Assembly (NCBI GenBank): GCA_963976395.1
Contig: CAXBLG010000012.1
Span: 1 to 64,000, forward strand
Source: UBA11612 sp963976395
GTDB taxonomy: Bacteria; Pseudomonadota; Alphaproteobacteria; Rhodospirillales; Rhodospirillaceae
Direction: 5' to 3'
DNA: 64,000 bases
This document shows, piece by piece, positions 43,082 to 51,480 of this stretch (its first letter is position 1; the number at the start of each line of letters is the position of its first letter). Below the pieces are notes generated by a model. The model had not been told where the DNA came from and did no database searches. It saw only the letters and a list, made by a program, of their open reading frames with translations. Position numbers and translations under genes: made by a program.

Positions 43082-44286
43082 TGCTGTTCAGATATTTCGC
43101 CGGCTCGTGCCGTCGGCGGGGCTCCAAACCATGACAGGGCCGTTCGCATGAAGTGCGGCAGTATGCGATGATGGCCGGTATCAATTTCGACAGTCGTACT
43201 CATGCCTGCACGTAGCACTGGATCTTGCGCCTTAGCCTGCAAAGATATTCGCACAGGAATGCGCTGAACAACTTTAACCCAGTTGCCGGTGGCGTTTTGC
43301 GCTGGAATAACTGAAAACTCCGAACCGGTTGCCTGATTAATACTTTCGACCGTGCCTTGCCATTCACGGTCGGGATATGTGTCAACGTGGATAGTCACTG
43401 GATTTCCAGGTTGGACATGCGTCAGATCGGTTTCTTTAAAGTTAGCATCGATCCACACGCCTTTGTCGGAAACGATACTGATCACCGGACTGCTAAAGGG
43501 ACTGTTGCCGATCACTTGTTGGCCTGGCTCGGGTGCAGGCCCCGTGATACCGGCTAACGGTGCGCGTACAAAGGTGCGTTCTAAGTCTAGCGCCGCGCGG
43601 TCACGGACGGCTTCAGCCGCCGCATACAGAGGGTAACTTTCCAGGGGAAGATCAGGGTTCCCAGAAAGCTGGGCACCGACTTGCGCCAACTCCTGTTCAA
43701 TGACGCGGATGCGTTGGCGAGCAACATCCAAGTCATGCCGGATTGCATCAACCTTAACGCCGGATATGGCTTTCGTTTTTAGAAGTTCAGATTGGCGCGA
43801 AAACTCAGACGAGAAAAATTCAACATCGGTTCGTGCTAACGTCAACTCTTCTAGCTTCTGTCGATAGCTGGCTTTCAGGCTATTGATTTCGTTACGGACG
43901 GTGGCTAGGTGCGCCTCCGCTTCTGCGAGGGCAATACGATACGTGCGGTCATCGATGTGAAACAAGACGTCACCTTTGGCGACATGCTGGTTTCTACGAA
44001 CATTGACTTTGTCGATCAGGCCTGATGTTTCAACGGCAACCATCACCGTATCGGCTTTAATATACGCGTTATCGGTGCTGACGTAGCGCCCACCAGTTAT
44101 GTAGACGAAGGCCGCGCCCGCCAGAATTACCACTGGTCCCAGCAGCATAAGGACTCGGCGCCTGTTGCGCCAATGAGGCAGGTGGTTGCCGGCATCCGCT
44201 GCTTTGGTCTCGTCTAATGAGGTGGTTGCGAGAGTTTCATTTGCGACATCTGTGATGCGCGATTGGTCAATCTTTTCTTTTTGCAT
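43078..44286 (-). CDS. HlyD-family membrane fusion protein (EmrA-like)
   Basis: This 402-residue protein has a cytoplasmic N-terminus of about 40 residues, one membrane segment (VLMLLGPVVILAGAAFVYI), a split biotinyl/lipoyl-like domain (VSTDNAYIKADTVMVAVETSG and FVRAPLAGITGPAPEPGQQV), a long coiled-coil hairpin between them, and a C-terminal beta-barrel (WIDANFKETDLTHVQPGNPVTIHVD). It links the EmrB-like pump to an outer-membrane channel. It overlaps both neighbours (20 bases with MarR, 4 with EmrB), so the three genes form one operon. Confidence 0.9.
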   Translation of the reverse strand: MQKEKIDQSRITDVANETLATTSLDETKAADAGNHLPHWRNRRRVLMLLGPVVILAGAAFVYITGGRYVSTDNAYIKADTVMVAVETSGLIDKVNVRRNQHVAKGDVLFHIDDRTYRIALAEAEAHLATVRNEINSLKASYRQKLEELTLARTDVEFFSSEFSRQSELLKTKAISGVKVDAIRHDLDVARQRIRVIEQELAQVGAQLSGNPDLPLESYPLYAAAEAVRDRAALDLERTFVRAPLAGITGPAPEPGQQVIGNSPFSSPVISIVSDKGVWIDANFKETDLTHVQPGNPVTIHVDTYPDREWQGTVESINQATGSEFSVIPAQNATGNWVKVVQRIPVRISLQAKAQDPVLRAGMSTTVEIDTGHHRILPHFMRTALSWFGAPPTARAGEISEQQ

Positions 44287-44764
44287 TTGCGTTGACTTTC
44301 TTTGCGGTCGTCTCTGCTCGATTCATGCAACTGTCGGCATCGGCGAGATTTCTTTTTATGAGTCCAAGGCTGGCCAAAAGGGCTTGAGTGTCGTCTCCCG
44401 AGAGTCCTGTTAGGGCATGGTCCTGCGTTTCAGCGGCAATCTTCCACATACGTTCGAGCAGTGGGGCGGCCTTGTCCGTCAGGTGCAATTGGAATGCCCG
44501 CCGGTCCTCGGGATCGGGCGTACGTACAACCCAGCCCGACTCTTGGAGTTGATCTACCAGTCGGACCAAAGTCATAGGCTGGATTTCAAGGCGGTCGGCC
44601 AGGGTGGTTTGGTTGATGCCTTGCTGTCGCGAGAGAAACGCCAATGCGCGCCATTGGGACTGAGATAACCCTAGTTCCTGAGAGCGTCGGTTAAATTCAC
44701 GGCGCATGAGCCGCGAGACGTCTGCCACCATGAAGCCCAAACTTTGGTCTGGATTGAGGGCCAC
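44267..44764 (-). CDS. MarR-family regulator of the efflux operon
   Basis: This 165-residue winged-helix protein has a recognition region NQTTLADRLEIQPMTLVRLVDQLQESGWVVRTPDPEDRRAFQLHLT, a classic MarR DNA-binding wing (DPEDRR). It is the first gene of the emrRAB-like operon, and its stop lies inside the adaptor gene. It probably represses the operon and is released by phenolic or drug ligands. An AT-rich palindrome just upstream of its start is the likely operator. Confidence 0.9.
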   Translation of the reverse strand: MALNPDQSLGFMVADVSRLMRREFNRRSQELGLSQSQWRALAFLSRQQGINQTTLADRLEIQPMTLVRLVDQLQESGWVVRTPDPEDRRAFQLHLTDKAAPLLERMWKIAAETQDHALTGLSGDDTQALLASLGLIKRNLADADSCMNRAETTAKKVNANAKRKD

Positions 44765-44780
44765 TATATACTTCCTGTAC

Positions 44781-44806
44781 CTTATAATAAGTAAACCCTA
44801 TCATAA
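44781..44806. promoter_or_regulatory. Candidate MarR operator
   Basis: CTTAT-A-ATAAG (44781-44791) is a perfect 11-bp palindrome, followed by a second ATAAGTA copy about 14 bases later. It lies 17 bases upstream of the MarR start codon, the expected autoregulatory position. The remainder of the 226-base gap to the creatininase-like gene holds no reading frame I would call. Confidence 0.4.
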
Positions 44807-44990
44807 GTATAATCACTACGCCCCGCAAGAACCGCCCCAGAATTAGGGACGGACGGCGGAGTAGAGTCAGATACTATTGATTTCAGTTAGTTATAAGAAA
44901 TCAGGGAAGCGTTAGGTGTTGAGGTGGGAGCACTGGGTGCTGCTAATGCAGCCCCGGCACAGTGATCGCTCAGATCGGAAATGAAGTGTT

Positions 44991-45854
44991 TTACGATCCT
45001 GAACCCGTGAATGCACGGATCTGCTTAACGGCATAATCGACCTTCATGTTGAAGAGGCGCTCTCCTAATTCAGCGCTCGAGCGGCGGCCATCGCCGACAA
45101 TGCCGTTGTTTACCCGAGGCGCTTTGGGGTCAGTTTCTTCGCCGGGCCCTGGATCGCCAACTGCTGTTTTGATCAGGTCTTTGCGCACCCATGTACCGTC
45201 GCCGAGGAAGAGCATTTCAGATGTGTCCGGCAGGGCGCCGTGCAGGCCGGTAGGATATCCTTCGGCTTTGAACCAGGCGGCGAAATCGTCGTTTGCTTTG
45301 GCATAGACGTCGTCGCAATAGAACACGTGAATGCCTTGGGCCGCGTATTTCGCGTCCAGCTTTTCAGCCACGTCCTTATAGACGTTGGGTTGTCCGCCGC
45401 CGTGGTCTCCCATCAGAACGACATTTTTGAATCCGGTGACAATTGCTTGTTCGCTGATCCGCTCCAAGACCGCAGCCAAAATCTCGGGGGTCAGTCCGAT
45501 GGTGCCGGGCAGGTCTGCGCTGGCTCTGTTGGGTGTGTACGGGAGCACGGGCATGGCAATTGCGTTGCCTAGTTTCAGAGCAATGGCTTTGACCGTCGGC
45601 ACGCCCATAAGGTTATGCCCGCCGTTGACGTTTTGTGGCCCGCGTTGCTCGGTGCCGCCCGTGTAAAACAGTGCGGTTGTTTTTCCTGCAGCAAGTGCAT
45701 CCCGGACTTCCGGCCAGGTCATCATTCCAAATTCGACCAGAGGCTCTCCGGATGCTGTCGTCGGTGCGGCCGCGTGGCTTTGGCCGGATGGTAGGGCCAT
45801 CACAATCGTGCATGACAAGACGAGCGCTGTGGTCGCCGCGACTAAATTACGCAT
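44991..45854 (-). CDS. Exported creatininase-family protein with altered metal site
   Basis: This 287-residue protein has a signal peptide ending near SHA-AAP. Creatininase-fold marks are FYTGGTEQRGPQNVNGGHN (64-81), VLPYTPNRASADLPGTIGLTPEIL, NVVLMGDHGGGQPNVY and a C-terminal GIVGDGRRSSAELGERLF. Creatininases bind two metals through an ExH motif (EQHGP). Here the His is Arg71 (codon CGC), while Glu69 and a downstream His80 are kept. Many exported members lack one ligand and have unknown substrates (amide or lactam hydrolysis is likely). A 21-bp repeat array lies in its upstream region. Confidence 0.8.
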   Translation of the reverse strand: MRNLVAATTALVLSCTIVMALPSGQSHAAAPTTASGEPLVEFGMMTWPEVRDALAAGKTTALFYTGGTEQRGPQNVNGGHNLMGVPTVKAIALKLGNAIAMPVLPYTPNRASADLPGTIGLTPEILAAVLERISEQAIVTGFKNVVLMGDHGGGQPNVYKDVAEKLDAKYAAQGIHVFYCDDVYAKANDDFAAWFKAEGYPTGLHGALPDTSEMLFLGDGTWVRKDLIKTAVGDPGPGEETDPKAPRVNNGIVGDGRRSSAELGERLFNMKVDYAVKQIRAFTGSGS

Positions 45855-45960
45855 TTATGCACCTCTAGTTGTTGTCGTCCCGGGGCGAAAGGTTTTCATA
45901 ATTCGGCGCGTGCGCCAAGCGTCAGAAAGGCGGATATGAGATCAACAGTTAAATCATCTA

Positions 45961-46065
45961 AAAGCACGCAACGTGCGCGCAAAACCGCAAAGTTTGCGCA
46001 CAAAACAGCACTTTTAGTGCGCAGTGAGCACCTATTAGTGTGCAGCGTGCTCCTAAATGAGCGTG
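45961..46065. repeat. Five degenerate 21-bp direct repeats with TGyGCrCA cores
   Basis: Cutting the sequence every 21 bases from 45961 aligns five units. Units 1-4 end in TGCGCGCA, TGCGCACA, GTGCGCA and GTGTGCA, and unit 5 is more diverged. Adjacent units share about 13 of 21 positions. The period equals two DNA helical turns. The array lies 106 bases upstream of the creatininase-like gene and downstream of the thiolase gene. Its AAAAC and TTAG flanks also recur. Confidence 0.65.
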
Positions 46066-46082
46066 ATTGGCATAGCAGACCG

Positions 46083-46117
46083 GCGCTGAAACCCCACAAA
46101 ACCAGGGGTTTCAGCGC
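46083..46117. terminator. Perfect 13-bp inverted repeat after thiolase gene
   Basis: GCGCTGAAACCCC (46083-46095) and GGGGTTTCAGCGC (46105-46117) are perfectly complementary around a 9-base loop. It begins 16 bases after the thiolase stop on the minus strand. No T-tract follows in either direction, so it may stabilise the mRNA end or need Rho rather than act as a classical intrinsic terminator. Confidence 0.6.
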
Positions 46118-46132
46118 TCAGTTCGACTGAAT

Positions 46133-47305
46133 CTACCGGAGTGCCTGTAAAATACTGACGTAATTGGCAACGCCAGCGCCGCCCATGTTGAAGAGACCGG
46201 CCAGCTCGGCATCCTTCACTTGGATACCGCCGGCTTCGCCGCGGACCTGCATGGCCTGCAGAACGTGCATCGATACACCGGTCGCACCAATGGGGTGACC
46301 CTTAGCCTTGAGGCCGCCGGAAGGGTTTACTGGTAGTTTGCCATCCTTATAAACCCAGCCTTCTTCGATGGCCTTGTAGCCCTCGCCCTGTTTGGTCAGG
46401 CCCATGGCCTCGTATTCCATCAGTTCGGCAACAGTGAAGCAGTCGTGCGTTTCGACAACATCCAAGTCGGACAGCTCAAGCCCCGCGCTCTCCAGCCCTT
46501 GCGTCCACGCGCGTTGCGCGCCTTCAAGGCCCGTCATGTCGCGGCGGCTCATGGGCAAGTAATCGTTCACTTGTGCCATGCCGCGCACGGCAACCGCTTT
46601 CTTCGCGGATAAGGCGACATCACTGTCGACGATTACGGCGGCCACAACACCGTCGGAAATCAGTGAGCAATCTGTGCGGCGCAGCGGTCCCGCGACGAGT
46701 GGGTTTTTCTCTGACACATCGCGGCAGAATTCAAACGTGAGCGCCTTTTGCATCTGCGCCAAAGGATTGCCCAGAGCATTTTCGTGATTCTTCACGGCAA
46801 TTTTCGCAAGAGTGTCGGAGCGGTCGCCATACTTTTGAAAATACGAATTGGCGATCTGGCCGAACACGCCGGAGAAGCCGCCTTTGATGCCCGCTTCTTC
46901 CTCTGCATAACAAGCGTGCAGCAAGTTGTTACCCGCTTGTACAGAATCAAGGTGTGTCATTTTTTCGACGCCGACGACCAGAGAAATTCTGCTGTTGCGC
47001 GCCTTGATCGAGTTGACCGCAGCATGAACGGCGGCGCTGCCGGTAGCGCATGCATTTTCGATGCGTGTTGAACGCTTGAAACGAAGGTCAGGGTCGGCAC
47101 CGAGTATGAGGGAGGCCGCGAAATCTTGTTCCGAAAAACCTGAATTGAAGTGGCCGATAAACATATCGTCAACGTCAGCACCGCTGATCCCCGCATCTTC
47201 AAGAGCGGCCCGCGCGGCCTTAACGATCAACTGTTCAAGACTCTCGTCGTGCAATTTTCCGAATTTGGAATGGTGCCAACCGATTAAACACGCAGTCATG
47301 GCCAA
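46133..47305 (-). CDS. Thiolase family protein (SCP-x/lipid-transfer-like acetyltransferase)
   Basis: This 390-residue thiolase-fold protein has a nucleophilic Cys86 in RIENACATGSAAV and the His loop GGLKAKGHPIGATG. The second catalytic Cys of biosynthetic and degradative thiolases (CxG near the C-terminus) is replaced by MGGAG, as in SCP-x-like and steroid/branched-chain thiolases. The middle VVETHDCFTVAELMEYEAMG contains the conserved HDCF of this subgroup. It likely cleaves a branched beta-ketoacyl-CoA, which would suit the 11-24 kb cluster, though the genes are 22 kb apart. It is downstream of pckG on the same strand, 139 bases away. Confidence 0.85.
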   Translation of the reverse strand: MAMTACLIGWHHSKFGKLHDESLEQLIVKAARAALEDAGISGADVDDMFIGHFNSGFSEQDFAASLILGADPDLRFKRSTRIENACATGSAAVHAAVNSIKARNSRISLVVGVEKMTHLDSVQAGNNLLHACYAEEEAGIKGGFSGVFGQIANSYFQKYGDRSDTLAKIAVKNHENALGNPLAQMQKALTFEFCRDVSEKNPLVAGPLRRTDCSLISDGVVAAVIVDSDVALSAKKAVAVRGMAQVNDYLPMSRRDMTGLEGAQRAWTQGLESAGLELSDLDVVETHDCFTVAELMEYEAMGLTKQGEGYKAIEEGWVYKDGKLPVNPSGGLKAKGHPIGATGVSMHVLQAMQVRGEAGGIQVKDAELAGLFNMGGAGVANYVSILQALR

Positions 47306-47444
47306 TACTCCCAGAATTGAATTTCAGAGTGTGATGCTACTTTTATACTTAATGAATTAGCCGAGCATTTTCTTGCTCTATAGTCGGCGAAATCCGCATG
47401 GCACATGCCCAAAAATGCATATCGAGCTGTCTGCCGGAGCGGGC

Positions 47445-49283
47445 TTAGGCTCCGGGGTACCATACACTGTCGGCTTTTTCGACGCGCTCACGGACGTTGT
47501 TCTGCTGACCCAACAAAGCCTCAGGGACACGCGATCCAAAGCGTTTGAACAAGCTGCTCTGATCATTGATCTCGTTCAGGGCCGAGAGGCGGTCAATTTT
47601 CATCAGAGTGTCGAAGGTCGGCGTGTCGAGATCCATCCCATCCAACATAAGATCGGACTTTCGCGGCATATACCCGAACGGGCTTTCCACGGCATCCGCG
47701 CGGCCATGCACGCGGTCAATAATCCACGAAAGTGCGCGCATATTTTGGCCAAACCCGGGCCAGATGAACTTGCCGTTGGCATCCTTGCGGAACCAGTTGA
47801 CCCGGAAAATCAGCGGTGGGTTTTTAACCTTGTCTTTCAGGCTGAGCCAATGACCCCAATAGTCGGCCATGTTGTAGCCGCAGAAGGGTAGCATCGCCAT
47901 TGGGTCGCGCCGAACGGCAGCCTGGTTGTCGGCTGCTGCTGTTGCTTCCGAGCCCATGGTGGCGGCGAGGTAAACGCCGTGATCCCAACCATAGGATTGA
48001 AACACCAATGGAAAGGTGTGGCTCATCCGTCCGCCGAAAATGAAGGCGCTGATCGGCACACCTTTGGGGTCATCCCAGGCCGGGTCCAAGGTCGGACAGC
48101 TGCTGGCGGGCGCCGTGAAGCGCGCATTCGGATGTGCCGCGGGCCGACCGGAATCGGGCGTCCAGTCATTGCCTTGCCAATCAATTAAGTGCGCGGGTGT
48201 TTCGTCCGTCATGCCTTCCCACCACACGTCGCCATCATCGGTCAAAGCGACATTGGTGAAAATGGTGTTGCCTTCGATCAGCTTCATGGCGTTGGGGTTT
48301 GTCTTATTAGACGTTCCCGGCGCGACGCCGAAGTAGCCTGCCTCGGGATTGATGGCGCGGAACTGACCATCTGCGCTTGGTTTAATCCAGGCGATGTCAT
48401 CGCCTACGGTCCAGGCCTTCCAGCCTTCAAAACCTTTGGGCGGGATAATCATCGCCAGGTTTGTTTTGCCGCAAGCACTGGGGAACGCCGCGCCGACATA
48501 AGTCTTCTCGCCTTGCGGCGATTCCAGTCCAAGAAGAAGCATGTGTTCGGCGAGCCATCCTTCTTCGCGCGCCATGACGGAGGCGATGCGAAGAGCGAAA
48601 CATTTTTTGCCGAGGAGGGCATTGCCACCATAACCGCTTCCGTAAGACCAAATTTCGCGATCTTCCGGAAATTGAACGATGTATTTTTCGTTGGGGTTGC
48701 AGGGCCACGGCACATCTTCTTGCCCGGGCTCCAAGGGAGCGCCGACGGAATGAATACAGGGCACGAACTCGCCGCTATCGCCGAGGATGTCGAGAACCTG
48801 ACTCCCCATGCGCGTCATGATGCGCATATTTACAACCGCATAGGCGGAATCAGTAATTTGAATACCAATGTGGGCAATGTCTGAGCCGAGTGGTCCCATG
48901 CTGAACGGGACAACGTACATGGTGCGTCCGCGCATACATCCAGAGAATATGCCGCGCAGGGTTTGCCGCATCTCGGTAGGGTCCGCCCAGTTGTTTGTAG
49001 GGCCGGCGTCTTCTTTGGTTTTGCTACATATAAATGTGCGGTGCTCGACGCGGGCGACGTCACCCGGATGCGACCGACATAGATACGAGCCGGGCCGCTT
49101 AGCCTCGTTGAGTTTTATAAAAGTGCCGCTGCGGACCATGTCCTCGCAGAGACGGTCATATTCTTCTTGGGTGCCGTCACACCAATGTATTTGGTCTGGC
49201 TGACACAAGGCCGCCATTTCATCTACGAGGGCGTTCAGCTTTGTGTTGCCTGCACTTTGCATGCGTACGTTGGTCTTGAGCAT
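47445..49283 (-). CDS. pckG: Phosphoenolpyruvate carboxykinase (GTP)
   Basis: The product has 612 residues from ATG 49281-49283; the frame runs 65 codons further without homology, and ATG 49260-49262 is also possible. It converts oxaloacetate plus GTP to PEP, the entry to gluconeogenesis. GTP-type motifs: VVPFSMGPLGSD, FPSACGKTNLAMI (kinase-1a with the reactive Cys), VGDDIAWI (kinase-2) and NWFRKDANGKFIWPGFGQNMRAL near the C-terminus. The family length of about 600 residues fits. The ribosome site is weak (GGGA about 15 bases upstream). The upstream region to the P-II gene (49284-49571) contains no recognised feature. The enzyme suits growth on fatty or branched acids. Confidence 0.95.
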   Translation of the reverse strand: MLKTNVRMQSAGNTKLNALVDEMAALCQPDQIHWCDGTQEEYDRLCEDMVRSGTFIKLNEAKRPGSYLCRSHPGDVARVEHRTFICSKTKEDAGPTNNWADPTEMRQTLRGIFSGCMRGRTMYVVPFSMGPLGSDIAHIGIQITDSAYAVVNMRIMTRMGSQVLDILGDSGEFVPCIHSVGAPLEPGQEDVPWPCNPNEKYIVQFPEDREIWSYGSGYGGNALLGKKCFALRIASVMAREEGWLAEHMLLLGLESPQGEKTYVGAAFPSACGKTNLAMIIPPKGFEGWKAWTVGDDIAWIKPSADGQFRAINPEAGYFGVAPGTSNKTNPNAMKLIEGNTIFTNVALTDDGDVWWEGMTDETPAHLIDWQGNDWTPDSGRPAAHPNARFTAPASSCPTLDPAWDDPKGVPISAFIFGGRMSHTFPLVFQSYGWDHGVYLAATMGSEATAAADNQAAVRRDPMAMLPFCGYNMADYWGHWLSLKDKVKNPPLIFRVNWFRKDANGKFIWPGFGQNMRALSWIIDRVHGRADAVESPFGYMPRKSDLMLDGMDLDTPTFDTLMKIDRLSALNEINDQSSLFKRFGSRVPEALLGQQNNVRERVEKADSVWYPGA

Positions 49284-49571
49284 TTTCAAATTTAATCCCG
49301 TACGGCGGCCGGTTCGACCTGTCAAATTCTCCCATCGCGGGGGACCCGCGCACCTTTGAGCGCATGTCTTTCGCACTCCGAGGGAAGAGGTGCAAGTAAG
49401 GATTTCACCTTGCCGAAAGATGTCGCAGCTACTCGTGCCCCGGCACCTCAATTTGCTGCGGCGCACAAGGTTGTCCACAATTTTACGTATTGGGATCCGT
49501 GTAAATTGGCTCCCGGCGCTAAATCGGGGTCTTAATCCATTAGTGAAACGTAGGGAGCGCAGGTGCTTATT

Positions 49572-49910
49572 CTAAAGCGCGCTTCCACCGCGCTCTCCTG
49601 TTCGAATGCGAACAACCTCGGTCACAGGGGAGACAAATATTTTACCGTCGCCGATTTTGCCACTTTGTGCGGCCTGGGAGATTGCCTCGATCGCGGACTC
49701 AACTTGGCTATCCTCCAGCACAACATCGATTTTGACCTTCGGCAGCAGATCGACAACATACTCGGCGCCTCGGTAGAGCTCAGTATGACCCTTCTGGCGG
49801 CCAAAGCCCTTTACTTCATGAACGGTAAGTCCCTGGAGACCGAGGTCGTTCAGCGCCTTTTTCACGTCCTCAAGTTTGAACGGGCGGATGATGGCTTCAA
49901 TTTTTTGCAT
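49572..49910 (-). CDS. glnB: Nitrogen regulatory protein P-II
   Basis: The product has 112 residues from ATG 49908-49910, with GAGGGA about 11 bases upstream; the frame extends 8 codons more. P-II trimers sense 2-oxoglutarate, ATP/ADP and glutamine. The sequence has the N-terminal KIEAIIRPFKLEDVKKAL, T-loop GHTELYRGAEYVVD with Tyr51 for uridylylation, and IGDGKIFVSPVTEVVRIRTGERG. It looks GlnB-like rather than GlnK-like, but no glnA or glutamine-adenylylation gene is next to it. It is divergent from the porin-glnK-amtB operon. Confidence 0.92.
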   Translation of the reverse strand: MQKIEAIIRPFKLEDVKKALNDLGLQGLTVHEVKGFGRQKGHTELYRGAEYVVDLLPKVKIDVVLEDSQVESAIEAISQAAQSGKIGDGKIFVSPVTEVVRIRTGERGGSAL

Positions 49911-50328
49911 TGTTTTCTTTTCCCTCAATTGCATACAGCGCCCCCCTTTGAAGGGGTTTTCATGCTGACCCTGGGCCCCCAGGCTCGTGCCGCCTCCACT
50001 CTACATGATCATTATGGGTCCGCACGAGCACGTCTGATGCAGTCATCATGACGCCTCGTAGTGAGATAATGCGAGGACCATCATTTATGATTAAAAAATA
50101 ACCACATAAATTTTTGATGACTAATAAATGATCATAAAATATGTGCGGCGCAATATAGTTTCCCGGGCCTGAAAATCATTAAACTTATAACACACTGTAA
50201 TATATCAATAAAATAATGACATGCGTGACTTTTTTGCAACGCAATAAGTCTGGCACGCATCTTGCGATAAAGGGGGCGTACTACTGCGTATCTTTAACCT
50301 TCCAATATGAACTCATGGGAGTATTCAC
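49911..50328. other. 418-base divergent control region of nitrogen locus
   Basis: It separates the minus-strand P-II gene from the porin-glnK-amtB operon. It holds two hairpins in the P-II leader: CCCCTT-tg-AAGGGG (49943-49956) and CCTGGG-cc-CCCAGG (49970-49983). A very AT-rich block (50085-50220) includes TAAATTTTTGATG (50107-50119), one base from an IHF consensus on the minus strand. A sigma-54 promoter lies at 50251. No clear NtrC pair was found. Confidence 0.5.
50251..50265 (+). promoter_or_regulatory. Sigma-54 (RpoN) -24/-12 promoter
   Basis: TGGCACGCATCTTGC matches the sigma-54 consensus with correct GG-N10-GC spacing. Transcription would start near 50277, about 50 bases before the porin GTG. 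It predicts nitrogen-limited, NtrC-type activation of the porin, glnK and amtB. Confidence 0.85.
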
Positions 50329-51033
50329 GTGAAAACAAGAACAATCAGTATCCTCGCAGCAGCAGTTGCCTTCGGCGTTCCCAGCGTCGCGGCGGCTCAA
50401 GATATGACTTTGCCGGGGGAATTCTCTGGAAATGTGTCCGTCGGAACGGATTACGTTTTCCGCGGCTTCAGCCAAACACTCGAAGAGCCGACATTACAAG
50501 GCGGCTTGGATTGGGATAGCGGCGTTGGCATCTATGTCGGCATGTGGGGCTCTAACGTCAATTTCGGCGACGGTGACAACGCCCACGTCGAAATGGACTT
50601 TTATGCCGGCTACGCCGGTGAGATCGACGCGTTCTCCTATGACGTCGGATTTCTCTACTATCTGTATCCCGGTGCGGCCAATTCTCTCAATTACGACTTT
50701 TGGGAAATCTACGGCTCGGTCGGCTACGATTTCGGTCCCGCCGCTGTCTCGGCCGGTATCGCTTGGACCCCCGACAACTTCGGCGGCACGAACGATGCCG
50801 TGTACTACAGCGGTGGAATTAGCGTGCCGATTGCCGAAATTCTCAGCGTGGATGCCAACATTGGCTACTACGACTTTACCGGCGGCGGGAATTACACAGA
50901 CTGGAACGTTGGCACCACGCTCAACGTCTATGACTGGTTCGATGCCGACCTTCGCTACTACGACACGGACGTTTCCGGTTGTGTGAACTCCTGTGAGTCA
51001 CGCGTCGTATTCAGCGTCTCACGCAGCTTCTAG
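50329..51033 (+). CDS. TorF-family putative outer-membrane porin
   Basis: GTG start at 50329, with GGGAG seven bases upstream. The product has 234 residues and a signal peptide ending VAA-AQD. The family hallmark VSVGTDYVFRGFSQTLEEPTLQGG lies right after the leader (the 'conserved hypothetical protein' family TIGR02001, as recalled), followed by about a dozen short amphipathic strands rich in Tyr/Gly/Asp and a C-terminal VVFSVSRSF strand with terminal Phe. It probably forms an outer-membrane channel for ammonium or small nitrogen compounds, given the sigma-54 promoter and the following glnK-amtB. The only cysteines (CVNSC) could form a disulfide. Confidence 0.87.
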   Translation: MKTRTISILAAAVAFGVPSVAAAQDMTLPGEFSGNVSVGTDYVFRGFSQTLEEPTLQGGLDWDSGVGIYVGMWGSNVNFGDGDNAHVEMDFYAGYAGEIDAFSYDVGFLYYLYPGAANSLNYDFWEIYGSVGYDFGPAAVSAGIAWTPDNFGGTNDAVYYSGGISVPIAEILSVDANIGYYDFTGGGNYTDWNVGTTLNVYDWFDADLRYYDTDVSGCVNSCESRVVFSVSRSF

Positions 51034-51112
51034 CTGAAGAGACTTCAGCTAAAGAAGTCAAAAAGAGTCGTGGGAAAATAACCAGGATTCACAAAGGAGA
51101 AGAGGGCAGAAC

Positions 51113-51451
51113 ATGAAACTGATTATTGCAGTTATAAAACCGGGAAAGCTCGAGGCAGTGAGAAACGCGCTGGTTAGCCAAGGGGCGCAGGGCATGACCG
51201 TTAGTGAAGTTAGGGGCTTCGGTCGTCAGCGCGGTCACAAGGAGCTCTACCGGGGCGCGGAATATGAGGTGGAGTATCTGCCCAAAGTAAAAATAGAACT
51301 TGTCGTCGACGATGGCGAAGCGACCAAAGCTGTTGAGGCCATTTCCGAAGCAGCAAAAGTCGGCGCCATCGGCGATGGCAAGGTCTTTGTTCTTCCCGTT
51401 GAACATGCCGTGCGTATTCGTACTGGTGAAACCGGCGCGGAAGCGCTTTAG
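51113..51451 (+). CDS. glnK: P-II family protein GlnK
   Basis: This 112-residue protein has GGAGAAGAGG upstream. It has the P-II fold with KLIIAVIKPGKLEAVRNAL, T-loop GHKELYRGAEYEVEY (Tyr51), and IGDGKVFVLPVEHAVRIRTGETG. Placed 30 bases before amtB, it should bind AmtB and block ammonium uptake when nitrogen is plentiful. It is clearly different from the P-II at 49572-49910 (KPGK rather than RPFK), so the cell has at least two P-II types. Confidence 0.95.
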   Translation: MKLIIAVIKPGKLEAVRNALVSQGAQGMTVSEVRGFGRQRGHKELYRGAEYEVEYLPKVKIELVVDDGEATKAVEAISEAAKVGAIGDGKVFVLPVEHAVRIRTGETGAEAL

Positions 51452-51480
51452 CGCAAGCCCACTCAGGTCAGGAGCAAAAA

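Noticed and set aside
45961..46065. Possible CRISPR array
   Set aside because: Units are 21 bp, degenerate and contiguous, with no unique spacers and no cas genes nearby.
47434..47455. CCGGAGC/GCTCCGG hairpin across the pckG stop codon as terminator
   Set aside because: The stem overlaps the stop codon and no T-tract follows directly, so termination there is not supported.
48189..48884. 231-codon plus-strand open frame
   Set aside because: It lies antisense within pckG, whose product is clearly recognised. Long antisense frames are common in such sequence and this one shows no family motif.
50107..50119. Near-consensus IHF site upstream of the sigma-54 promoter
   Set aside because: One mismatch in an AT-rich block where chance matches are frequent, and it is farther from the promoter than usual; kept only as a remark.
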